NCBI RefSeq assembly: GCF_002160135.1
Contig: NZ_NFJZ01000005.1
Coordinates: forward strand, 124,001-188,000
Origin: Lachnoclostridium sp. An196
GTDB lineage: Bacteria > Bacillota > Clostridia > Lachnospirales > Lachnospiraceae
Direction: 5' to 3'
DNA: 64,000 nt
This document shows, piece by piece, positions 34,033-40,604 of this stretch. How positions within the stretch are numbered: position 1 is the first letter of the stretch; each line of letters begins with the position of its first letter. The position numbers and the translations under genes were made by a program. The notes below the pieces were generated by a model. That model was not told the origin of the DNA, did no database searches, and saw only the letters and a program-made list of their open reading frames with translations.

Positions 34033-34060
34033 ACGGCGGCTGAACACAGCCGCCGTTTTT
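34033..34060 (+). terminator. Strong leader terminator directly upstream of the relaxase gene
   Basis: Perfect 10-bp stem ACGGCGGCTG/CAGCCGCCGT with loop AACA and a run of five T. Only 6 nt separate it from the AGGAAGGAGGG ribosome site of the relaxase, leaving no room for another promoter. Confidence 0.85.
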
Positions 34061-34082
34061 CTTACAGGAAGGAGGGCTGCCT

Positions 34083-35507
34083 ACGGCAACGACCTATCTC
34101 AAAAAGCACAAAATCAGCAAGGGAGAAACTATCGCGCAATCGCTGAAGGATCGGTTTGAATACGGACAAAACCCGGATAAGACGCAGGGTGGCGAGTTGA
34201 TTTCTTCCTATGCCTGCGACCACATGACCGCCGATGCGGAGTTCCTGTTAAGCAAGGCAAAGTACCGGGCTGTCACGGGCCGGGAGCAGCGCCGGGATGC
34301 CGATGTGCTGTGCTATCAGATCCGGCAGGCGTTCAAGCCCGGAGAGATTACCCCGGAGGAGGCCAATCGCATCGGCTACGAAACGGCGATGCGCTGGACG
34401 AAGGGCAAGTACGCCTTTTTCGTTGCCACCCACACAGACCGCCAGCATATCCATAACCATATTTACTACAATTCTACTTCGCTGGATTGTACCCGGAAGT
34501 TCCGGGATTTCATCGGCTCGGCCCGCGCTGTGCGGCGGCTCTCGGATCGGGTGTGTCTGGAAAATGACCTGTCCGTGATCCTCAATCCCAAGCTACATAG
34601 CAAGGGCCGCTTTCTTCACTATGGGGCATGGCTGGGAGCCGAGCGCCAGCCCTCTTATAAAGAAAGGCTGCGCCTTGCCATCAACGATGCTCTCGCAAAA
34701 GGCCCCGCCGATTTTGCCGACTTTCTGCGGCTCATGGCGGAGTCCGGGTATGCGGTCAAGCATGGGCGCGGCGGTGTGATCTCGTTCCTTGTTCCCGGAC
34801 AGGAACGGGCAACGCGGCTCCGGGCATCCACCCTTGGGGAAGGTTACGATCCCGAGAACATTCGAGCCGTGATTGCCGGGAAACGACCCGTCCCGCATAT
34901 CCACGATGCGGCGGCTCCCACGCCCAGGCGTGTCAATCTCATTGTGGATATACAGGAGCGTCTGCGCTCCGGCAAAGGCCCGGCCTATGAACGGTGGGCC
35001 AAGGTGTATAACCTCAAACAGATGGCAGCAGCCCTCATGTTTTTGCAGGAGCACCAGCTCACCGAGTATGACCAGCTCGCTGCGCAAGCTGACGGAACGG
35101 CCCAGCGGTTTCATGCGCTGGCCGGGGAACTGCGTCAGACCGAGGCTGACCTCGCCAAAACCTCCGCGCTGATGGAGGCTGTGGTGCAGTACGCCAAGTC
35201 CCGGCCTGTGTTCGAGGGGTACAAGGCGGCCCGGTACAGCAAGAAATATCTGGCCGAGCATGGCCCGGAGCTGGCCGACTACCGGGCAGCGAAGGCGGCA
35301 CTCAATGAGCTGCTGGACGGTGAAAAGCTCCCGAAGATGGACGCGCTAAAAGAAAAACGCCGCAAACTTGCAGCGCGAAAAAAAGCCCTCTATGCCGAGT
35401 ACCGGGCGGCCCAGCAGGAAATGCGGGAGGCCGTGGCGGTCAAGGCGAATATCGATCATCTGCTCGGCCTGTCGGACGAGCGCAAAAATAAGGAACAGGA
35501 GCGATAA
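34083..35507 (+). CDS. Relaxase (MobA/VirD2-like mobilisation nuclease), apparent ACG start
   Basis: About 474 residues. The family's usual start MATTY is present but written ACG-GCA-ACG-ACC-TAT; ACG at 34083 is 7 nt after GGAGG. In-frame stops lie at 34026 and 34041, and the next standard codon (TTG, 34197) would remove conserved N-terminal sequence. The metal-binding HTDRQHIHNH is near residues 116-125. The C-terminal half is helical. It should nick oriT and pilot the strand through the channel. CTG at 34077 is another possible start. Confidence 0.9.
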   Translation, partial: TATTYLKKHKISKGETIAQSLKDRFEYGQNPDKTQGGELISSYACDHMTADAEFLLSKAKYRAVTGREQRRDADVLCYQIRQAFKPGEITPEEANRIGYETAMRWTKGKYAFFVATHTDRQHIHNHIYYNSTSLDCTRKFRDFIGSARAVRRLSDRVCLENDLSVILNPKLHSKGRFLHYGAWLGAERQPSYKERLRLAINDALAKGPADFADFLRLMAESGYAVKHGRGGVISFLVPGQERATRLRASTLGEGYDPENIRAVIAGKRPVPHIHDAAAPTPRRVNLIVDIQERLRSGKGPAYERWAKVYNLKQMAAALMFLQEHQLTEYDQLAAQADGTAQRFHALAGELRQTEADLAKTSALMEAVVQYAKSRPVFEGYKAARYSKKYLAEHGPELADYRAAKAALNELLDGEKLPKMDALKEKRRKLAARKKALYAEYRAAQQEMREAVAVKANIDHLLGLSDERKNKEQER

Positions 35508-35534
35508 GCAACGGTGACGCAGACAACAGACTTC

Positions 35535-35549
35535 GGGACAACTTGTCCC
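35535..35549. repeat. ICE palindrome copy 11 (GGGACAACTTGTCCC)
   Basis: 27 nt after the relaxase stop; first of a row of inverted repeats. Confidence 0.9.
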
Positions 35550-35561
35550 AAAGTGCCGGGT

Positions 35562-35634
35562 TTGGGGAGGCTCCCCAACAAGCGTTTTTGCAGCCCCCAC
35601 GGGATGCAAAAATAGCAAGTGTGGCTACACTTGC
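35562..35634. other. Cluster of three inverted repeats behind the relaxase gene (oriT candidate)
   Basis: TTGGGGAG-G-CTCCCCAA (35562-35578), TTTTTGCA...TGCAAAAA (35585-35612) and GCAAGTGT-GGCT-ACACTTGC (35615-35634) follow one another without coding sequence. Dense inverted repeats next to a relaxase gene are typical of transfer origins. No nick-site match can be shown by eye. Confidence 0.4.
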
Positions 35635-35679
35635 CCTGCTTGCCATTTGTGCGCTCCTCTCAAAATAGCGCAAAACGTC

Positions 35680-35736
35680 TTGACCGATTCGGTTATTTAT
35701 GTTACACTGTATACAAATAACCGATTCGGTTATTTG
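35680..35736 (+). promoter_or_regulatory. Promoter and two operators of the TetR/ABC cargo operon
   Basis: -35 TTGACC (35680-35685), 17-nt spacer, -10 TACACT (35703-35708). The dyad ACCGATTCGGT occurs twice: at 35683-35693, overlapping the -35, and inside a 23-bp perfect palindrome at 35714-35736, just after the transcription start. The paired copies are the likely operators of the TetR protein encoded next. Confidence 0.8.
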
Positions 35737-35752
35737 TAGGAGCAGAATAGTA

Positions 35753-36358
35753 ATGGAAAAATTTTTAGCGCTTTCACAGGAGAAACAGGCAACAATCCGT
35801 AATGCGGCGCTTGCCTGTTTCGCAAGACATGGATATGAAAAAACGTCAATCAATGATATTGCGGTAGCGGCAGGTATCTCAAAGGCGTCTATATTCCAGT
35901 ATTTTGGAAATAAGCAGACACTTTACCAGTATTTATTTGATTACTGCGCTGCCCAAATGAAGCAAGCCTATAACACGAGTGCATTGGAGGAAACTACGGA
36001 TTTCTTTGACCGTGTATGGGAAGCCAGCGTTATGAAAGTGGAAATCTTAAAAAAGCACCCGCATATTGCGTCGTTTATTGCAAGTGTGGCAGTGGAACCA
36101 ACGCCTGAATTGAAAAGTGCCATATTTTCAGAAGCAAATGAAAAATATATCGCATCGCTTGTTCTGCATGAGCGGGATTATAAAAAATTCAGACACCCGG
36201 AGGATGCAGAATTAGTGTTTCAGATGCTTATGATGCTTGCAAAGGGTATGTCCGTTCAGTTGGAAAGTGGAGTGGATTATGACAGCATGATGAAAGAGTT
36301 TCGAAACATCCTAGATATGTTGAAACACAACTTTTACAAGGAGGAATATTTGCCATGA
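35753..36358 (+). CDS. TetR-family regulator of the ABC-2 transporter operon
   Basis: 201 residues. HTH at residues ~22-50 (TSINDIAVAAGISKASIFQYFGNKQTLYQYL). The ATG at 35753 follows AGGAGC; the frame is open further upstream but that would run over the operators. Its stop overlaps the ABC start (ATGA). It probably represses its own operon through the two CCGATTCGG palindromes. AT-rich relative to the ICE backbone. Confidence 0.9.
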   Translation: MEKFLALSQEKQATIRNAALACFARHGYEKTSINDIAVAAGISKASIFQYFGNKQTLYQYLFDYCAAQMKQAYNTSALEETTDFFDRVWEASVMKVEILKKHPHIASFIASVAVEPTPELKSAIFSEANEKYIASLVLHERDYKKFRHPEDAELVFQMLMMLAKGMSVQLESGVDYDSMMKEFRNILDMLKHNFYKEEYLP

Positions 36359-37242
36359 GCAAGCCGGTAATTGTCCTAAACGAACTTACAAAAAGCTATG
36401 GAAAACATCGAGGAATTGAAAACATTAGCTTTACTGTTGAACAAGGCGAGGTTTTCGGCTTTATTGGCCCCAATGGAGCAGGAAAATCTACCACAATCCG
36501 TACTCTAATGGGCCTGCTGAAACCCTCCAACGGAGGAGCCTCTATCTTTGGGTTAGATTGTAGTCGGGAGCCCGCCCGTATCGCAAAGGATGTGGGGTAT
36601 CTTCCCAGCGAAAACTGTTACTACAACAATATGAAAGTAAAAGAAATGCTTTTCTACACAGCAGAACTCTATGGTGTGAATGCCCACAGCCGGATGGAAG
36701 AATTAGCGGAGCGGTTGAATTTAGACTTATCCAGGCGAATTGGCGATTTGTCTTTAGGGAACAAGAAAAAAGTTGGCATTGTGTCGGCTCTGTTACCCTC
36801 TCCGAAGTTGCTGATTATGGACGAGCCTACCAGTGGCCTTGACCCGCTCATCCAGCAGGCTTTCTATGATATTCTGAAAGAAGAAAACAAACGAGGTGTG
36901 ACCATTTTTCTGTCCTCCCACGTTTTGAGTGAGGTGCAAAGACTTTGTGACCGTGTAGCCATTCTGCGGGAGGGGAAGCTGATCAGTGTTCAATCCATGA
37001 AGGAACTGCGGGAAAACGGATACAAGAAAATCTCGCTGACAGCAAAAAGCGCCATTCCAGAGGATTTCTTTTCTGTTCCCGGTACGGCTAATTTAGAGTG
37101 GGACAAGAGCAAGACTTCTGTATCCTTTATGTTCAGCGGACCAGTTATGATGATTATGAACCAGCTTCATCGGCTGGAGCTGGAGGATATTTTAATTGAG
37201 GAACCGTCATTGGAAGAAGTATTCCTCCACTACTACGAATAG
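36355..37242 (+). CDS. ABC transporter ATP-binding protein (BcrA/ABC-2 type)
   Basis: 295 residues. Walker A GPNGAGKSTT (about 40-49), signature LSLGNKKKVGIVSAL, Walker B LLIMDEPTSGLDP and switch His in LSSHVLSEV. It pairs with the two membrane proteins encoded next. The layout resembles the bacitracin/lantibiotic-type or drug exporters; the substrate cannot be read from sequence. Confidence 0.93.
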   Translation: MSKPVIVLNELTKSYGKHRGIENISFTVEQGEVFGFIGPNGAGKSTTIRTLMGLLKPSNGGASIFGLDCSREPARIAKDVGYLPSENCYYNNMKVKEMLFYTAELYGVNAHSRMEELAERLNLDLSRRIGDLSLGNKKKVGIVSALLPSPKLLIMDEPTSGLDPLIQQAFYDILKEENKRGVTIFLSSHVLSEVQRLCDRVAILREGKLISVQSMKELRENGYKKISLTAKSAIPEDFFSVPGTANLEWDKSKTSVSFMFSGPVMMIMNQLHRLELEDILIEEPSLEEVFLHYYE

Positions 37243-37251
37243 GAGGTCGTT

Positions 37252-38043
37252 ATGTTGATTTTTCGATTTGAATGGAAACGAAAACGAAAATATATTCTGA
37301 TTTGGGCCGCAACTCTTGCGGTCTGTATCTTCTCCATGACGCCAGTGTATTATGGCATGATTGAAACGGTGGAAACTTTGCCTGTGGAATTTACACAGGG
37401 AGGCTTTTTTGAAACGGTTGGTATTTCTCTGGAGCTATTGATGGAGCCACTTGGTATGTACTCGTTCCTCACAGGCTTTTTTATGGTTGCAGGGGGGATT
37501 TTCGGGATGCACTTGGGGCTGTCGTTACATACAGAAGAGTGTACGGGAAATACGGCTGAATACTTATACACAAAGCCTTGTGGACGGAAACAGATTTATA
37601 TGGGAAAGCTGCTATGTGCGCTTGCCGGAATATGTGTAACAGGGATTTTTTATCTGGCGACTTCATTTCTAACGATGACTCTGTTCCGTTTCGGATTTCC
37701 CATCGGGGAATTTTTCTTGGTGGCAGGTTCGTTTATTCTCATCTCCCTCTTTTTTGCACTATTGGGACTGATGGTTGGAATATTTCACCCCAATAATCGT
37801 TCCCCACTTCTGACAGCCGGATTGGTTGTGTTTGTGGAATATTGTATCACTTCTTTTTCGAGGACTGTCAATATCCGGGCAATCGGCTTTTTATCGCCGT
37901 TTTCTTTTTTCAGTCCAGCGGAAATCCACAATGCTGGAACTTATTCATGGGACTATATGCTCTGGTATCTGCTCCTGCTGTTTGGGTTTGCGCTGCTGGC
38001 ATACTGGAAAATCTTGAAGCGGGATATTGCGTTGGCTGTGTAA
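37252..38043 (+). CDS. ABC-2 type permease subunit 1
   Basis: 263 residues with six membrane helices and a conserved central EECTGNTAEYLYTKPCGRKQIYMGKLL segment typical of ABC-2 permeases. Starts 10 nt after the ATPase gene with AGGAGG. Paralogous to the next gene (the matching segment there is KEQAQGTAEYLFTKPVGRNK). Confidence 0.88.
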   Translation: MLIFRFEWKRKRKYILIWAATLAVCIFSMTPVYYGMIETVETLPVEFTQGGFFETVGISLELLMEPLGMYSFLTGFFMVAGGIFGMHLGLSLHTEECTGNTAEYLYTKPCGRKQIYMGKLLCALAGICVTGIFYLATSFLTMTLFRFGFPIGEFFLVAGSFILISLFFALLGLMVGIFHPNNRSPLLTAGLVVFVEYCITSFSRTVNIRAIGFLSPFSFFSPAEIHNAGTYSWDYMLWYLLLLFGFALLAYWKILKRDIALAV

Positions 38044-38055
38044 AGGAGGAAACGA

Positions 38056-38841
38056 ATGAAGGCGTTAGTGAAAAACGAGCTGCGCTTAACAAGAAAACTA
38101 CTGCTGATCTGGATGGGAATTGTCTTGATTTTGTGTGGCTTCGCTTACTTTGAGTATTTGTCACTAAAGGAAAGCCTCAATGAGCTGACAGGGCTAATAT
38201 CGAATTTTCCGAAAATTCTGAAAGCTATGTTTGGTGTGAGCGGTGATCTGACTTCTGCTTTGGGCTGGTATGGCTGTATGTATTATTGGGTCACGATGCT
38301 AACCAACAGCTATGCGGTCTATCTCGGTGTTTCGTGTGTAGCGAAAGAACAGGCGCAGGGAACGGCAGAATATCTATTTACAAAACCAGTGGGTCGCAAC
38401 AAGGTTGTCTGTGCCAAAGCAGTTGCCTGTGTATGTAATTTGCTTGCACTTGCGGTATTCAGCGGGTTATGTAATTATTTTACCGCCATTTTACCGCTAG
38501 GCGGTTTAGAGCAAAGAAACGCTGCTTTTACCACCACATTGGGCCTGTTTTTGACAGGGTTGACTTTGTTTGCAATCACGCTTCTGGCCTCCAGCCTGAC
38601 GAGAACCTATAAAGGGGCTGTTCGGATAGGCGCGGGAATATTATTGCTCTTTTATGGCATCAGCATCACCGCCGAATATCTTGAAGCTCCAATGCTGTAC
38701 TGCTTAACGCCATTAAAATTCTTCGATGTTTACACAGTGGCAATAAGTGGAATACAGTTTTCGTTCTTCCTATTGGCTATGATAATTGCGATTGGTTCTG
38801 TTATCACAGCTCAAAAAGTTTGGACGCTCAGGGAAATTTGA
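38056..38841 (+). CDS. ABC-2 type permease subunit 2
   Basis: 261 residues, six membrane helices, with the same AEYLFTKPVGRNK signature as subunit 1. The two paralogues probably form the heterodimeric membrane part of one exporter. AAAGGAGG site upstream of the ATG. The stop touches the start of the next small gene. Confidence 0.88.
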   Translation: MKALVKNELRLTRKLLLIWMGIVLILCGFAYFEYLSLKESLNELTGLISNFPKILKAMFGVSGDLTSALGWYGCMYYWVTMLTNSYAVYLGVSCVAKEQAQGTAEYLFTKPVGRNKVVCAKAVACVCNLLALAVFSGLCNYFTAILPLGGLEQRNAAFTTTLGLFLTGLTLFAITLLASSLTRTYKGAVRIGAGILLLFYGISITAEYLEAPMLYCLTPLKFFDVYTVAISGIQFSFFLLAMIIAIGSVITAQKVWTLREI

Positions 38842-38842
38842 A

Positions 38843-39040
38843 ATGAACGATATGGATAGCTTCGAGTGGCTGCTATGTCCTGTCTGTAACAGTAAAACTC
38901 GTATCAAGCTGCGGTTAGATACTGAGCTGAAAAACTTTCCTTTGTTTTGTCCTAAATGCAAACAAGAAACTTTAATCAGCGTAGAAAAATTTAAGATTTT
39001 AGTTATCACAGAGCCAGACGCACAGACGCAGAGCCGATAA
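38843..39040 (+). CDS. Cysteine-rich KTR-domain small protein
   Basis: 65 residues with two CPxC zinc-knuckle pairs (LLCPVCNSKTRIKLR, LFCPKCKQETLI). The KTR family is found at the edge of cargo blocks in Tn916- and CTn-type elements; function unknown. The ribosome site is weak and the gene starts 1 nt after the permease stop, so it is probably coupled. Confidence 0.8.
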   Translation: MNDMDSFEWLLCPVCNSKTRIKLRLDTELKNFPLFCPKCKQETLISVEKFKILVITEPDAQTQSR

Positions 39041-39081
39041 CCCGTTAGCCCTCAGGCGCGGATTATCGGCTCTTTTGTTTT
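39031..39081 (+). terminator. Terminator of the cargo operon
   Basis: GAGCCGATAA pairs with TTATCGGCTC, followed by TTTTGTTTT. The stem begins within the last codons of the KTR gene. Confidence 0.85.
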
Positions 39082-39283
39082 CGGCGGCTGTCAATTAAAG
39101 CCGCCGCGTTATACGACGACTTTATGAGGAACACGGCGGTTTCCGAGGAGGGATCGTCGTGTTCATTTTGCTTTTTCATAGTACGCATGATCTTCACCAG
39201 CTAAAAAAAGCGTAGCTCCCCCTCCGGGCAAGTCCGGCATTGGACGCGAAATTTGCCAGTACATTAAGAATAATGTCATTTCA

Positions 39284-39321
39284 CGCGCTTGTGTGGCATC
39301 ACGCCATGCGAGCGCGTTTTT
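39284..39321 (+). terminator. Terminator-like hairpin upstream of palindrome copy 12
   Basis: CGCGCT/AGCGCG stem with a 21-nt loop that can pair further, followed by TTTTTCT. Confidence 0.55.
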
Positions 39322-39334
39322 CTATACCCACCTT

Positions 39335-39349
39335 GGGACAAGTTGTCCC
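39335..39349. repeat. ICE palindrome copy 12 (GGGACAAGTTGTCCC)
   Basis: Perfect arms with G at the centre; flanks CCTT and GAGGTAGG. Confidence 0.9.
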
Positions 39350-39441
39350 GAGGTAGGCAGGGGCGGCCCCGGCTGCCGATCCCCGCCATCCCCCGTTCAG
39401 ATCGTCCACCCACAACAAAAATCTGAACGGAGGAAAATATA

Positions 39442-39861
39442 ATGACTACTATCAATCTGAAGGACTTTTACTCTTGGCACACCCATGATGAATATATCGA
39501 AGTTTCCGATGAAGTGGCCGCCGAGCTGCGGGCCGACAAGCTGTATGAGGCTGCCTACCAGCGGCGGATAATCCGCAATAAGGCACAGTATTCCCTCGAC
39601 TGTGATGATGGGATCGAATACTCTGCCTGCCTTTCCGAGCCGACCCCGCAGGAGCTGCTGGAGCGCATGGAGCGTTTCTGCGATCTGTGGAACGCGCTGA
39701 ACACTTTGCCCGAAACGCAGGGGCTTCGCATTGATGCCTGTATCATTGAAGGCAAGAGCATGACTGAGGTTGCCGAGGCCGATGGCGTAAGCGTGGCCGC
39801 CGTACATAAATCTATCCAGCAGGGTTTGAAGTCCATGAAAAAATATTTGCAAAATGTTTGA
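39442..39861 (+). CDS. Sigma-70-like/ECF-type sigma factor or region-4 HTH protein of the ICE
   Basis: 139 residues. The C-terminal part (GLRIDACIIEGKSMTEVAEADGVSVAAVHKSIQQGLKSMKKYL) is a sigma region 4-type HTH. The N-terminal half (YEAAYQRRIIRNKAQYSLDCDDG) resembles the small sigma-like proteins found before the recombinase in CTn-type elements. GGAGG lies 8 nt upstream of the ATG. It may control excision or transfer genes. Confidence 0.75.
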   Translation: MTTINLKDFYSWHTHDEYIEVSDEVAAELRADKLYEAAYQRRIIRNKAQYSLDCDDGIEYSACLSEPTPQELLERMERFCDLWNALNTLPETQGLRIDACIIEGKSMTEVAEADGVSVAAVHKSIQQGLKSMKKYLQNV

Positions 39862-40185
39862 TGTAGGGGGTTAAAAAACATCTTCCAAATGTCCTTGGTA
39901 TATGAGAGGAGTTGATCCTCTCCACAACTGAATAGCGGCGGCTCCGGGCATAGTGCGAGGAGCCGGGCGGCGGGTGCGCCAGGACTTCTCCAACACGGAG
40001 GACGAGCGATCCACACCAACGCCGCAAGTGGGGACTTGCCACCCCACGGCCACGATCCGCGAGTGGACAGGCTGGCAGCCTGTCCCCCGGAGCTGCCGCA
40101 CCACCCCAGCAAGGAGCGTCGCGCCGAGTATAGCTGTCTTATGACGGGCCAAGAAAATGAGCGCGGCGCTCCTTATTCTAACTTC

Positions 40186-40200
40186 GAGACAAATTGTCCC
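40186..40200. repeat. ICE palindrome copy 13 (GAGACAAATTGTCCC)
   Basis: One base from consensus in the left arm; flanks CTTC and AATG. Confidence 0.8.
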
Positions 40201-40215
40201 AATGTGGAGAAAGGC

Positions 40216-40250
40216 AAAAGGGCGACACCCAATCGCGGGTGCCGCCTTTT
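40216..40250 (+). terminator. Leader terminator upstream of the recombinase region
   Basis: AAAAGG...CACCC pairs with GGGTG...CCTTTT, a strong hairpin ending in TTTTCG, 60 nt before the next ATG. Confidence 0.7.
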
Positions 40251-40313
40251 CGTGTTTCCCCAACAGACAACGGGGATCAATCAGTTCTACGCCATTTGTG
40301 AAGGAGGTCATCT

Positions 40314-40532
40314 ATGGAGCGCACAAGAGAATTAACCACTTTCGCCATTGACGGTTATCAAATATCCGCTACCTTTGCCGATAGCAGAAACACAACGGCC
40401 CTCGGCCATGTGAAACAGATTTTGCTATCCTCTTTTGCCAACAATGCCGCCAAGCATACCCACGGCGACATCCTTGCAATCCACCCCAATCGGAGCGATA
40501 ATAATAGTGGGGGTAGCCCCTATGTACCTTGA
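40314..40532 (+). CDS. Small protein upstream of the serine recombinase
   Basis: 72 residues (start MERTRELTTFAIDGYQ; AGGAGG-like GAAGGAGG 6-8 nt upstream). The core resembles the TnpW-like protein at the left end in layout (a short beta pair then a helix, VKQILLSSFANNA), but similarity is weak. In circular form both lie close to the att junction, which would suit a recombination accessory role (inference). Confidence 0.6.
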   Translation: MERTRELTTFAIDGYQISATFADSRNTTALGHVKQILLSSFANNAAKHTHGDILAIHPNRSDNNSGGSPYVP

Positions 40533-40604
40533 AAAGTTCATATCTCCCGCGTATTGATTCGCTCTTTTGGTTTGCCCTTATGACAAATGAAAGGACGGAT
40601 CAAT

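Larger units (their letters stand above)
39082..39441. other. Non-coding stretch between cargo and sigma-factor gene
   Basis: No convincing gene. It contains a second terminator-like hairpin, palindrome copy 12, and a CGTTCAGAT...ATCTGAACG inverted repeat ending against the GGAGG site of the sigma-factor gene, which could hide that site in the mRNA. Confidence 0.6.
39862..40313. other. 450-bp non-coding region before the recombinase genes
   Basis: No credible gene on either strand. It holds a GAGAGGA/TCCTCTC hairpin (about 39905-39923), several GC-rich short inverted repeats, palindrome copy 13 and a terminator. It could be a regulatory RNA leader, or part of the transfer origin. Confidence 0.5.
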
